A stretch of DNA of 36,252 bases from Isotricha intestinalis. Taxonomy: Eukaryota; Ciliophora; Litostomatea; Vestibuliferida; Isotrichidae. Numbering within the stretch: position 1 is the first letter of the stretch; each line of letters opens with the position of its first letter. Positions 9,543 to 19,600 of the stretch are shown piece after piece. The position numbers and the translations under genes were made by a program. Below the pieces are notes generated by a model. It was not told where the DNA came from, made no database searches, and was given only the letters and a program-made list of their open reading frames with translations. The stretch is from NCBI GenBank assembly GCA_023807065.1, contig JAJJLU010000501.1:1-36252 (forward strand), in the 5' to 3' direction.

Positions 9543-10724
9543 TAAATTCAATTTAATATTTACTTTTAATTTTTAATTTTCATAATAAATTAATTTGAAA
9601 AAAATATACTTCTAAATTATAATAAAAGGAATTTTATTCTTTTTCTAAAAACAAATAATATTTTTTTTATATTTATTAGTTTACATTTATTGATTAAAAC
9701 TAACAAAATAAATCAATTTTATGACATTTCATTTAATATATTTTTATTCCAATTTTTATACTTCCATCCCAATATTTACCCAAAGATATATTTAATCCAA
9801 AATTTAAATACAATTAATCCAAATTTTTAATTATTTAATTAATTATTTTTATTTTAAAAAAATTATTAAAATAAATCAATAAAAATAATATATATGAACT
9901 AATATTTAAATAAAATATAGATGAGAAATTGAAAATATTATAAACAATTTGGTTTGGATTTAAAAATATCGGGAGTTCTGGGGTGACTGTATTTTTATGA
10001 ATAATAATATTTTTTAAGATATCAAAATATAGAAAAATGTACCATTATAAAAATTATATAAAAAAATCTTAATTTTTTTTGAGAAGTTTCCTTATTTCCA
10101 ATATCTTATGATATTATATAAAATAATTTACATAAATTCCCCAACTTTTAAATTTTAAAAGAATGTTTTTATCCATCATAATTGATATTTATTTAATTAT
10201 TATTTTTCTAATAATTAATTCTCATTTAAAATATTTAAAAACCAAATGTAAAAAAAAAATAATAATTGATTATTGCTTAAAAAAAATAATTTAGTTATTA
10301 TATCCTGAGACAAATTTATTAATGAATGATTGAATAATCTCTTATTAATTTAAGATTATTTCTATATAACGGGAAATAAATATTTTAAAATCATTTTTTT
10401 GATGATAATTTTTAAAATATCAATATATTTCTTATTCCTCTAATAAAATTACTTCATACATAAATTACTTGTTTCAAAATTATATTTTATTTTGCAATTT
10501 TAGATTTATATTTGAGAAAATTTGTAATAAAGAGTTATTTTTTAAGATTTAAAAAAAGATTTAATAATAATAAATGAATATATTTATAATACTTCTTTAT
10601 TTTTAATGATGTTTTTTTCAAAATTTATTTTTTAAATGATTTATCTAATTATTTATATATATTTTAATCAGTAAAAATTTGAAAAAAAAAGTAATTATTT
10701 TATTTTTTTATCGAAAAACATAAA
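9543..10724. other. Gap with a long stop-free stretch on the minus strand
   Basis: 1.18 kb with no complete gene. The notable content is a 69-codon stop-free minus-strand frame at 9835-10044, annotated separately. A second, G-rich block lies at 9735-9815 (minus frame with SLGKYWDGSIKIG). The rest is simple A/T sequence. Confidence 0.5.
9835..10044 (-). other. Stop-free frame without a start, possible unannotated exon
   Basis: Minus-strand frame open for 69 codons, bounded by TAA on both sides, with no Met. It includes NTVTPELPIFLNPNQIVYN and a hydrophobic tail (ISSYILFLLIYF). It also accounts for the local GC-rich island at 9970-9989, which encodes VTPELPI. An open run of this length is uncommon in DNA this A+T rich, so an internal or terminal exon is plausible. 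No splice partner could be fixed and no family is recognised. Confidence 0.3.
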
Positions 10725-11390
10725 ATGTCAAATACATTTTTAACAAATTTGAAAGAATATAAAAAAAAGAAAAAAATTATAAAAATAATAAATAATGAAT
10801 CTTTTACAGGACACTTTAAAGGAATGTGCTTAAAACCTAAATCATATATAACAAAAGAAAAAATAGAATTATGGAATAAAAAAAATAATCAAACACCTAT
10901 TTTCAAAAATAATTATCCTTTACTAAGTTTAATTTCAAAAAGTAGTGTTTTAAATAAATCTCCTGTTTTATTACCTGATATCTTAGTTGATAATACTAAT
11001 AAAATTTTAAAATGTGATGATAAAATGATAAAATCTGTTGAAAATAATAAAAATGATTTAGAATGCTTTAAAATGTATAAAAGTCTTCCTTTATTTAAAA
11101 CAAAAATTAAAAAAAGAGCTATTTCTATTAAAAATATTAAAGATCCTTTTCCGAAATATTTTTTAAATGATAATGCTAAAAATTATAAAATCAATAAGTA
11201 TATAAAAATTCATGATTCAAATTTTTTCAATAGAAAATATTTTATCACAAATCCTCTTAATTCTTATGAAGAAAATTCTTATAAAATTAAAAGTATATTC
11301 AAAAGAGATGAGTTTATAAATAAAATAAAATTCGATGTTAGTAGTTTAAAATTTAATTCTTCTTTAAAGGCTAATACTGATTATTTTTAA
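10725..11390 (+). CDS. Lysine/asparagine-rich orphan protein
   Basis: Predicted 221-aa basic protein without membrane segments or a recognised domain. It opens MSNTFLTNLKEYKKKKK and contains several short hydrophobic-basic patches (PVLLPDILVDN, KSLPLFKTKIKKR, IKDPFPKYFLND). The KEYKKKKKIIK run and KIKKR could serve as nuclear signals. It uses normal sense codons throughout and ends in TAA. Function unknown; reality as a gene is supported by length and a Cys/Trp/Pro content that noncoding DNA here lacks. Confidence 0.55.
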   Translation: MSNTFLTNLKEYKKKKKIIKIINNESFTGHFKGMCLKPKSYITKEKIELWNKKNNQTPIFKNNYPLLSLISKSSVLNKSPVLLPDILVDNTNKILKCDDKMIKSVENNKNDLECFKMYKSLPLFKTKIKKRAISIKNIKDPFPKYFLNDNAKNYKINKYIKIHDSNFFNRKYFITNPLNSYEENSYKIKSIFKRDEFINKIKFDVSSLKFNSSLKANTDYF

Positions 11391-11724
11391 TCAAAGAAAT
11401 AATATTAATCATTTAAATTATTTTATTAATTAATTAATTAATAAATATTTGTTAATATATATGAATAATTATAATGTTCTCTTTAATTTTCATAAATTAA
11501 TTGTTTTTAGAAATAATATAAGTAAATCATTGATATTTAATAATAAAATGTTATGTTTGAAAATTAAAAAACAAAATTTTAACTTCAATTTTAAAAAATT
11601 TATATATTTATAATTAGGTTATTTAAAATATTTATAAAAAATTTTCTACTCAAATAAATATATTATTATTCATTTTCTTTGTTTTTATTCTGTTTCTTTA
11701 ATAATGTCATCATTTGCCATTCTT
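11391..11724. other. Convergent 3' gap, nothing recognised
   Basis: Short spacer between two convergent orphan genes, with TTAA-type simple sequence (tandem ttaa near 11428-11444). No gene seen. Confidence 0.6.
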
Positions 11725-12348
11725 TTATTTTCTTTCATTAAAGTGTAATTGATCTTTAAAAGTAAGCTTAGGAATTTTTCTATTAATAATAACTTTTTCA
11801 GGAGCAGAAACAAGTTTATCCCTTGATTTTTGCTTTTCATAACAATTTTTTTTTGTATCAAATATATTTAATATAATATGATTAAGTTTATTTTGAAAAG
11901 GATTTTTATCATTTTTTTGTTTAAAAGTTGTTTCTTCAATTTTTGGTAAAAATATTTTATTCTCAGGAGTAGTTAAATATCTAAAATTTTTATTTTTTAA
12001 TAAATTATTCAATTTATTTTTACTATCAAAATTTTTTCCTTGTTTCCCAAAAGAATAATCCTTCGTAGTATCAGTAGAAATTAATTCTTCATTTTTTAAT
12101 AAATTGATGTTTTTTTCAATAAGTAATTCATTTTCAAATTTTAATTCAATATCATTTATTTCATTTTCTTTATATGATGATTTTGATATATTATTTGTTT
12201 TTTCAATTTTAGAAATTAATTCTAAAAGTTCTTTATCTTCTTCATATTCTTTTTGTAAATCAATGATTATTTTATTTGAATTTTGATGAGTTTTAAGTTG
12301 AGTGTTTTTTATTGAAATTAAAGGAAAAATTTCATTTCTTTTATTCAA
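11725..12348 (-). CDS. Charged orphan protein
   Basis: Predicted 207-aa hydrophilic protein of unknown function. Residues ~25-90 are rich in Glu/Lys/Leu (LQKEYEEDKELLELISKIEK) and probably form a coiled coil. The second half is basic with short motifs such as LTTPENKIFLPKIEET and APEKVIINRKIPKLTFKDQ, and ends LHFNERK. No domain recognised. The convergent neighbour is the 10725 orphan. Ends in TAA. A plus-strand ORF in the same place is an antisense shadow. Confidence 0.55.
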   Translation of the reverse strand: MNKRNEIFPLISIKNTQLKTHQNSNKIIIDLQKEYEEDKELLELISKIEKTNNISKSSYKENEINDIELKFENELLIEKNINLLKNEELISTDTTKDYSFGKQGKNFDSKNKLNNLLKNKNFRYLTTPENKIFLPKIEETTFKQKNDKNPFQNKLNHIILNIFDTKKNCYEKQKSRDKLVSAPEKVIINRKIPKLTFKDQLHFNERK

Positions 12349-13509
12349 TTTAGTTGAATTTATTATTCTATAATTAAATAAAATATTTACTTTAATTTTG
12401 GATATTTAAAGCAAAATATATTTGTTCCTTTATTAGGGCTTTTATTTCTCATTTTATAAAACATATTTTTTTTCAATCATTTATATTTTGAAAAATATTA
12501 ATTTTTTTAGTAAAAAAAAATTAAAAAATTTAATGCTTTTCCAAAACAAACCATATTTAGAAATAAAAACGTTTTCTATTAATTATTTAATTAAAAAATT
12601 AATCATTTTATATCAAAATAATTTAAAATTAATTTTAATATATTTAAAAAAAATTTTGATAATGAAATATTTAATATCATTCTATTAATGAATTTAAATT
12701 CAGAAGTTTTAAATTCTTAAAATAAAAAATCTTTAATATTATAACTATAAGGTCAGAGGTTTCCCTGAAATCAAATTCAAACTTTTATATATTCAATTTT
12801 TCTTTTAAAAAATCATAATTTTTATAATTTTTACTTTCTTTTTAAAATTAAGATTTTTAATAACTAATGAATAAGGAATGTTAAGAAAATAAATAATGTT
12901 TAAAAACAATATATTCCTTTTATAAATTTATTTGTAATATAAAAATATTATAAAAGATTACAATCATTTTAAAATTTTTTTATTTGTTTTTTTTCAATAT
13001 TTTTTTAAATTTTCCTTTCTTAATTTAAAAAAAAATTGAATTTATTCTAAAATTTTATTTTTACTATTTATCAATTATCTATTAAATTTCAAAAAAATAT
13101 CAAAATATCCTAATCTATTATTGAGTAAAATATATGTGTTCAATTTTATTTAAATCAATAAATTATCATGGATGAAAAAAAATATTTGAAAAAAATAAAA
13201 AAAGAATGATGAAAATTAATAGATTATATAATTTATTGATGTATAAAATGAATTTCCTCAACATATTAATTAAAAGTATTTCCTATCTTTCAATATTCTT
13301 TAATATTTCTTTGAAAATAATAATTTTTTTATTCTATTTTTTTTTAATTATTTTTAAATATTATCTTTTTAATTAAATTTAGTTAACAGTTGCATTTAGT
13401 TATAATTTATGATTTTCACTTATTGTTTAATTATAAATATATTATAGTTTAATATCCTAAAAAAATGAAAATAAAAAAAAAATAAAAATTATTATAATAA
13501 AATCTATAA
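12349..13509. other. Gap with weak coding traces on both strands
   Basis: 1.16 kb without a secure gene. A plus-strand ORF at 12488-12720, annotated separately, may be a broken small gene. A GC-rich islet at 12751-12767 sits in a minus frame with FDFRETSDLIVI. Both overlap, so at most one is real. The 3' half (12800-13509) is simple A/T sequence, presumably the 5' flank of the next gene. Confidence 0.5.
12488..12720 (+). pseudogene. Possible small gene broken by one missing base
   Basis: ATG at 12488 opens a frame with FQNKPYLEIKTFSINYLIKK. Near 12620 (aataatttaaaa) the better reading moves to the -1 frame and continues with FNIFKKNFDNEIFNIILL to a TAA at 12718. One additional T in the short T run would restore a single frame of about 77 codons. 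The composition is not far from what A/T-rich DNA gives by chance, so confidence is low. Confidence 0.25.
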
Positions 13510-14388
13510 ATGCAAACTATTGATAAAATATTTGGAAATATAGATCATAAATGCAAAAGAATCTATCATAGCCCAGAATTAATTAATAATTTTTTAAGAA
13601 AAGAAAAAAAATCGCCAGTAAGAAAAAAGATAAGTTATAATAATATTGATAATGATTTGAATGTTTCTCGTTATTCAATTGAAAATCCTAAAGAAAAATC
13701 AAATAATGAAGATAATTCTTTTTATGCAGAATTTATGAAAAAAATGAAAGAAGATTTAAAAGAAGTAGGAAGTCCAACAAGAATGAACAGAAAAAATAAA
13801 CATATTCAAATGAAACCTATAAAAAAAGAAAAGCCTCAAAAATTTATTGTAGAAAAGAAAAAAGAAATTCCTAATAAAAATAACAGTTTAATGTTTCAAG
13901 AAGGAGAAAATGAAGAAATGTATTTAACTCCAAAACATAAAACTAAAGTTAATAAAAAGATAAATTTCATTGAACCAAATAATATGAAACAGAGAAACTC
14001 AAAAACTTTATTTAATAATAATTATTTGCAATCTCAAAATTTAATAAATTTAATGAATGATAAATCTACTGTTCAAAATACAATTTTTAGTAAAAAACAT
14101 TTGAGTTCAATAAATGAAAATGAAATTCAAAATTCAGGACAATTGGAAATTTTAAATCGTATTAAAAAATTTAATGTTCTACAAGTTGACAATAGAACCT
14201 CGTTTGTTCAAATCCAAAAAAAAGAAGTTGATTTTTCAAATGTTAAGAAATTGAATTTAAATTTAAATAAAAATAATTCTAATACAGATAACAAAAGCAC
14301 TTTTAATGTAAATCAAGAATTTATTTATCCTACATCAAAAAACAATTTAATGAAAAAAAAAAATAATTCTATTTTTTGTTGTTTATAA
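13510..14388 (+). CDS. Basic disordered orphan with proline-directed sites and CCL end
   Basis: Predicted 292-aa protein, K/N-rich and probably mostly disordered. KKSPVRKK (~34-41) and GSPTRMNRK (~87-95) are proline-directed Ser/Thr phosphorylation-type sites. Residues ~72-83 (FYAEFMKKMKED) may be helical. The C-terminus is SIFCCL; a Cys-Cys pair at the end can be lipid-modified (CCX as in some Rab proteins, or palmitoylation), but this is only suggestive. No known domain. It faces the NEK-like kinase gene 3'-to-3' across about 200 bp. Ends in TAA. Confidence 0.6.
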   Translation: MQTIDKIFGNIDHKCKRIYHSPELINNFLRKEKKSPVRKKISYNNIDNDLNVSRYSIENPKEKSNNEDNSFYAEFMKKMKEDLKEVGSPTRMNRKNKHIQMKPIKKEKPQKFIVEKKKEIPNKNNSLMFQEGENEEMYLTPKHKTKVNKKINFIEPNNMKQRNSKTLFNNNYLQSQNLINLMNDKSTVQNTIFSKKHLSSINENEIQNSGQLEILNRIKKFNVLQVDNRTSFVQIQKKEVDFSNVKKLNLNLNKNNSNTDNKSTFNVNQEFIYPTSKNNLMKKKNNSIFCCL

Positions 14389-14594
14389 TAATAATATAAA
14401 TAAATGAATTAAAAATTTATGTTTAATATAAATACAAATGTAAATTACATATATATATTTTGAAAATAAGTAATTAAAGTGGTATATTTTAAATATATTA
14501 TAAAAAATAAAAGTAGAATTTTCATTTAAAAATATTGTACTAATTGAATAAAAATTAAAAAGGATAAAAATATAAAAAATACTCTAATACTATT

Positions 14595-16154
14595 TTAATT
14601 TATATTTATAACATTCCTTTTAAGGGGACTTAGCTTCCTTTTAGGAATAACTTTAATTTCAGGACCATCTTTTATATTTATATTTGATATTTCTAAAAAT
14701 GGATAATTTCCATTTTCATAATTTCTATTTTTATGTCCCATATAATTGTAATTATATTTATTTCTATCATATTTATTATATCTTTTATATTTTATAATTG
14801 GTTTTAAGTAAGGAGCATAAATTTTATAAAGCTCATCTAAATGATTTTTATTTTTTTTATTATTTAATTTCCTTTGATTATTCTCTATATTTCTTTTAGG
14901 ATTAATTATATTTAATTGAGGTAATTCATTTGAAAGTTCAATTTGACCTATATTATTATTTTTATTATAATTATAATTATTATTTCCTCCTCTTGATTTA
15001 GCAGAATCTTCTCTTATATTTAAATAAATATGACTAATTGAACTATCATTTTCTTTTAAATTTGCATATCTTTGTGATTGTAATTCATTAAGATCTTTTT
15101 CTAATCTTTTTTCTCCAATTTTCTCGATTTTACAAGCCTGATTTTTGAGAGGAGGAATTTTAGTTTCTAATTCCTTTCTATTAGTATAACTTCTATAATT
15201 TTTAATATTAATTTTTGAATTAGAATTACCAATATTCTTCACATAATTAGGTTTAGGTAATTTATCAGATAAAAACAATAAATTTTTAGGTATTTTAATA
15301 GTTCTCAAAAGAAATTGATCATTATTTTCATCAATAGAATCATTAAAGGAATTAAAATATTCAATTCTTTTTTTAACAATAGTATTTTTTAAAATCCTAT
15401 CACAACTAGGTCTATTTTCAGAATTAACTTGTAAAAGTAATTTAACAATAGAAAAAAGATCATCAGTAAATCTATCAGGAATTCTCTGAATTTGACCTTT
15501 AATAACTTTATGAAATAAACCTTCCATATTTTCTGCTCTAAAAGGAGGTTTTAAAGTGATCATTTCATATAGAACACAACCTAAACTCCAAATATCACTT
15601 TTATTATCATAAGGTTGGTCTTTCCAAACTTCAGGACTTGCATAATATGGAGTTCCAGTTTGTGTATATCCTAATCCTCTTCTTGCTACTTTTGATACAT
15701 TTAAATCACCTAATTTTACTGTTCCATCACTACATAAAAATACATTTGCACTTTTTAAATCTCTATGTAATATTTTTAAATCATGTAATGATTTTAATCC
15801 TTTTACTAATTGAATAAATATATTCCATATTTCACTTTCTTCAAAAAATTTCGCTGTTTTTTTATGTTCTATTATTCTTTGATATAAATCTCCCTTATCT
15901 GCATATTCCATTACTATTCCTAATGTTGAATCTTTTTCATCAAAAAATGCTTCTTTGTAACTTATTACATTGTTACTCTTTACACTTGCTAATATACGAA
16001 CTTCATTTAATGCATTTGATTTTTCTTTGTCTGAAAGATTTAATAATTTTACTTTTTTTAATGCATATATGTTATTGTCTATTAAACGCTTTACTTTATA
16101 TACTGTGGAATATGCACCTTCTCCTAATTTTTGCAATATTTGAAAATCATTCAT
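14595..16154 (-). CDS. NEK-like serine/threonine protein kinase
   Basis: Predicted 519-aa protein kinase of the NIMA-related (NEK) type. The N-terminal catalytic domain (about 4-265) has GEGAYSTVYKVK (Gly loop 11-16), LKKV with Lys33, Glu51 in the C helix, HRDLKSANVFL (130-140, catalytic Asp132), GDLNVSK (149-155) and GTPYYASPEVW. All catalytic residues are present. The magnesium motif is DLN (150-152) instead of DFG, a substitution I recall in some NEK subfamilies. HRDLKSAN, instead of HRDLKPEN, is also typical. The rest (265-519) is a basic, N/K-rich tail. NEKs act at basal bodies, in cilium length control and the cell cycle, and ciliates have many. The promoter region is shared with the divergent CK1-CDPK gene. 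Confidence 0.92.
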   Translation of the reverse strand: MNDFQILQKLGEGAYSTVYKVKRLIDNNIYALKKVKLLNLSDKEKSNALNEVRILASVKSNNVISYKEAFFDEKDSTLGIVMEYADKGDLYQRIIEHKKTAKFFEESEIWNIFIQLVKGLKSLHDLKILHRDLKSANVFLCSDGTVKLGDLNVSKVARRGLGYTQTGTPYYASPEVWKDQPYDNKSDIWSLGCVLYEMITLKPPFRAENMEGLFHKVIKGQIQRIPDRFTDDLFSIVKLLLQVNSENRPSCDRILKNTIVKKRIEYFNSFNDSIDENNDQFLLRTIKIPKNLLFLSDKLPKPNYVKNIGNSNSKINIKNYRSYTNRKELETKIPPLKNQACKIEKIGEKRLEKDLNELQSQRYANLKENDSSISHIYLNIREDSAKSRGGNNNYNYNKNNNIGQIELSNELPQLNIINPKRNIENNQRKLNNKKNKNHLDELYKIYAPYLKPIIKYKRYNKYDRNKYNYNYMGHKNRNYENGNYPFLEISNINIKDGPEIKVIPKRKLSPLKRNVININ

Positions 16155-16661
16155 TTTTAATTTATTGTTTTTAATTTTTTGTAGTTATTTGTTTTATTTA
16201 TTTTTTTTTTTATTTTTTTAAAATATAAGTATATATAAATTTTATATATTTTAAATAAATGAAGATATATTTTTTTATTTCCTCTTTTAAAGGAAATTAT
16301 AGAATTTAAATATTTTTGTTTACTTTAAATTGAGCACATTATTTAATTATTATTTCTTAATCAAATAAAATAAACATCCATTATATTCTTAGATTAAATG
16401 AACTAATATAAATATAAATTTAAATTTTTGAATAAAATAAAACGAATTAATTTCCTAACTATTAAATATTTTGTCAGTAATTGAATTTTTAATCATTTTA
16501 ATATCTTCTTTAATTTCTTCTTATTTTTAGATTTTTTTCTTTTCTTCCAAAAACCATTCTAATTTAAAATAATTTAAAGAATACAATTTTTTTAAAATAT
16601 AATAATTCTTAAATTAAATTCAAGTCATTGATTTAAATAAATTAATTGTTTAAATATAAAT
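16155..16661. promoter_or_regulatory. Divergent intergenic region between two kinase genes
   Basis: 507 bp separating the starts of the NEK-like gene (-) and the CK1-CDPK gene (+). It must hold both promoters. It is A/T-rich with no motif I can name and no coding content. Confidence 0.5.
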
Positions 16662-19600
16662 ATGACAACACCTATTAATACAAATGATATTGGAAATGAA
16701 AAAGAAAATAAAAATGAATTATCTCAAATAGCAGAAGAGTCAAATCCAAAAAAAGTAAAAAATAAGCATAAAAAATCATCTTCACAATCATCAAGTTCAA
16801 ATAGTGAAAATTCAAAAGACAAAGAAGAAAAGAAGAATCAGTTAATAATGAAAGATTTAATAGCAGAAAATTTTGTAATGTTAACATTAATAGGAAAAGG
16901 TGCATTTGGTCAAATATATTTATCATACGATATGAGAGATAATATAGAAGTATCAATAAAGAAAGAGATTAAAAAATCACAAAAAACACCTCAATTAAAA
17001 ACAGAAGCAAAAATATATCAAACTTTATTAAATATATCTTCACAAGATTTATCTGGTTCTAAAGCTTTAGCACAAGATGAAGTTCAAGGAGTACCTCATT
17101 TTTATGGAATGGGAGAATTAGTTGATTGTTATTATTTAATTATTGAATTTTTAGGACCTAATTTAATTGAATTATTTAATTTTTGTGGTTGTCATAAATT
17201 TACTATAAGTACTGTATGTTTAATTGCTTTACAAATGTTAAATAGAATTGAAAATTTACATAAACATCATTATATTCATAGAGATATTAAACCAGAAAAT
17301 TATCTTATTGGAACAAAGGATAAATCAAATGTTATTTTTTTAATTGATTTTGGTTTATCTAAAAGATATAAAAATCCTAAAAATCATCAACATATACCAT
17401 ATAGAGAAGGAAGATCGTTAACAGGAACAGCAAGATATGTTTCAATTAATACTCATTTAGGAATTGAACAAAGTAGAAGAGATGATTTAGAAAGTATAGG
17501 ATATGTTTTAATATTTTTTTTAAAAGGAAGTTTACCTTGGCAAGGTTTAAAAAATGGAGGTGATAAATATCAAAGAATTATGGAAAAAAAATTACAAATA
17601 CCAACTGAAATTTTATGTTATGGTTTACCTGAAGAAATTATATATTATTTAAATTATACTAAAAGTTTAAGATTTGAAGACAGACCTGATTATGATTATT
17701 TAAGAGGATTATTTATTAAATTATTAGGTAATTGTAATACACAATATGGTTTAACTAAAAGTATGCTTAAATTTGATTGGTGCTTTGATGATCCTACAAC
17801 TTCTATTTGGCAAATTTTTAATAAAAAAGCAAAAGGAAATAATCAAAGTAATATTAATAGAGATTCTTTTTCTAAAGAAAGCCCTATACTTGAAAGTAAA
17901 AAAAATTTCGAAAAATTATCTAATATTAATGAAGTTAAAGAAACTTTTGCAAAAAGCAATGAAAATAATCCTGATGCAATTCCTGATGACAATGAAGAAA
18001 ATTTATCTTCTTCAGAAAGTGAAAAAAGTTTAAAATTCAATGATAAAAATGATAAAAGTGAAAGTATGAGTAGTGTTGCTGAAAGTTTAGAAAAAAAAAG
18101 TTCAAAAAATAATAATTCAAATGACAATAATAATAATAATGATAAGAATGATAATAATAATAGTGAAGAAAGTGAAGAAACAATAAAAGAAGATTTTAAT
18201 AGAGAAAAATTAAATTTAGATGAAATTAATCATATAGAAGAATCTAATAATCAAATAAAAAATATATTCTTAATAGATCACAAAGAAGAAGATATAGACA
18301 AATATATTAATAAATTATTACAATCTAAAGGAATAAACAGAAAGAAAATAACAGAAGAAAAAAAAAGTGAAAAATCATATGAAAAACATTCATCTTTATC
18401 AAAATCTAAAAAAACAGAAGAAAAAGAATTAGCTCCAGTAATAGGAACTGGAAAAATAAATTTAAAAGATAGTTTAGATATTCCTAATCCAGATGGTAAA
18501 GATAGAAGAAAAAGTCTTTTAAGACAATCACCAGAAGAAATTGAGGAAAAATTAAAAGATATTAATAATTTATTAGGAGTTGAAAAAGATGCTACTATTA
18601 TAAAAAATACTTATAGAAATTCAAAGATTATTTCTTTGGAAGAATTACAAAAAGTTCAAGAAGTAAATAATAATGAAAATAATGAAAAAGATGAAAAAAA
18701 TAATAAAAGTAATTTAAACGATAAAAAAAAGAAAAAAATAAATAGAGGTTCTGTTTCTTTTAAATTAGAAAATACTACTAAAAATGAAGAAGAAGAAAAT
18801 AAAGAAAATTTGGACAAAAAAAAGAAAAAAATTTTATCAGAAAATGATTTAAGAACAGAAGATTTAAAGAAAAAGAAGAGTTTTGAAGCTCAAATAAAAA
18901 ATTCAAATACATCTCATGAAATATTAAAGAAATCATCTAAATTATCAACAGTATCAAATTTAACAAATAATAATTTAGAAGATCCAGACATAAATGTATC
19001 AAAAGAACATTTAGTGAAAATATCAAAAGAGCCTTTATCAAAATATTATTTAATAATAGGAGATTTAGGTCATGGTTCATATGGTCAAGTTAAAAAAGTT
19101 CGACATAAACAATTAAATGAAATAAGAGCTTTAAAAATAACAAGTAAAAAAACAGCAACATCAAAAATAGAAATAAATATATTAAGAAAAATATCTCATC
19201 CAAATATAACAAATATATTTGAAATATATGAAGATAGTAGAAAATATTATATAATGATGGAATTTTTAGAAGGAGGAGAATTATTTGAAGCTATTACATC
19301 AGCAGGTTCATTTAATGAATTATCAGCAGCAAAAATAATGAGACAATTATTAAATGCTATAAATTATCTTCATTCAAGTCATATTGTTCATAGAGATTTA
19401 AAACCAGAAAATATAATGTTAACTGGAGAACCTAAAGATGGTAATTATCAAATTAAATTAATTGATTTTGGAGCTGCAACTATTTTTACTCCTGGAAAAA
19501 AAATAAGTAAATTTATTGGTACTTCTTATTATATTGCACCTGAAGTTTTAAAAGAAAATTATGATGAAAAATGTGATGTTTGGTCTTGTGGTGTTATTTT

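Noticed and set aside
9961..10020. GC-rich islet followed by a T-run, considered as a Pol III noncoding RNA
   Set aside because: No tRNA fold, snRNA or SRP motif could be recognised, and the islet fits a long minus-strand open frame (VTPELPI).
12745..12780. GC-rich islet considered as a snoRNA because of a CTGA
   Set aside because: No C box, no terminal stem, and it reads through in a minus-strand frame.
17843..18127. Minus-strand 94-codon ORF within the CK1-CDPK linker
   Set aside because: Shadow of Ser/Asn/Glu/Lys codons of the linker; no independent signal.
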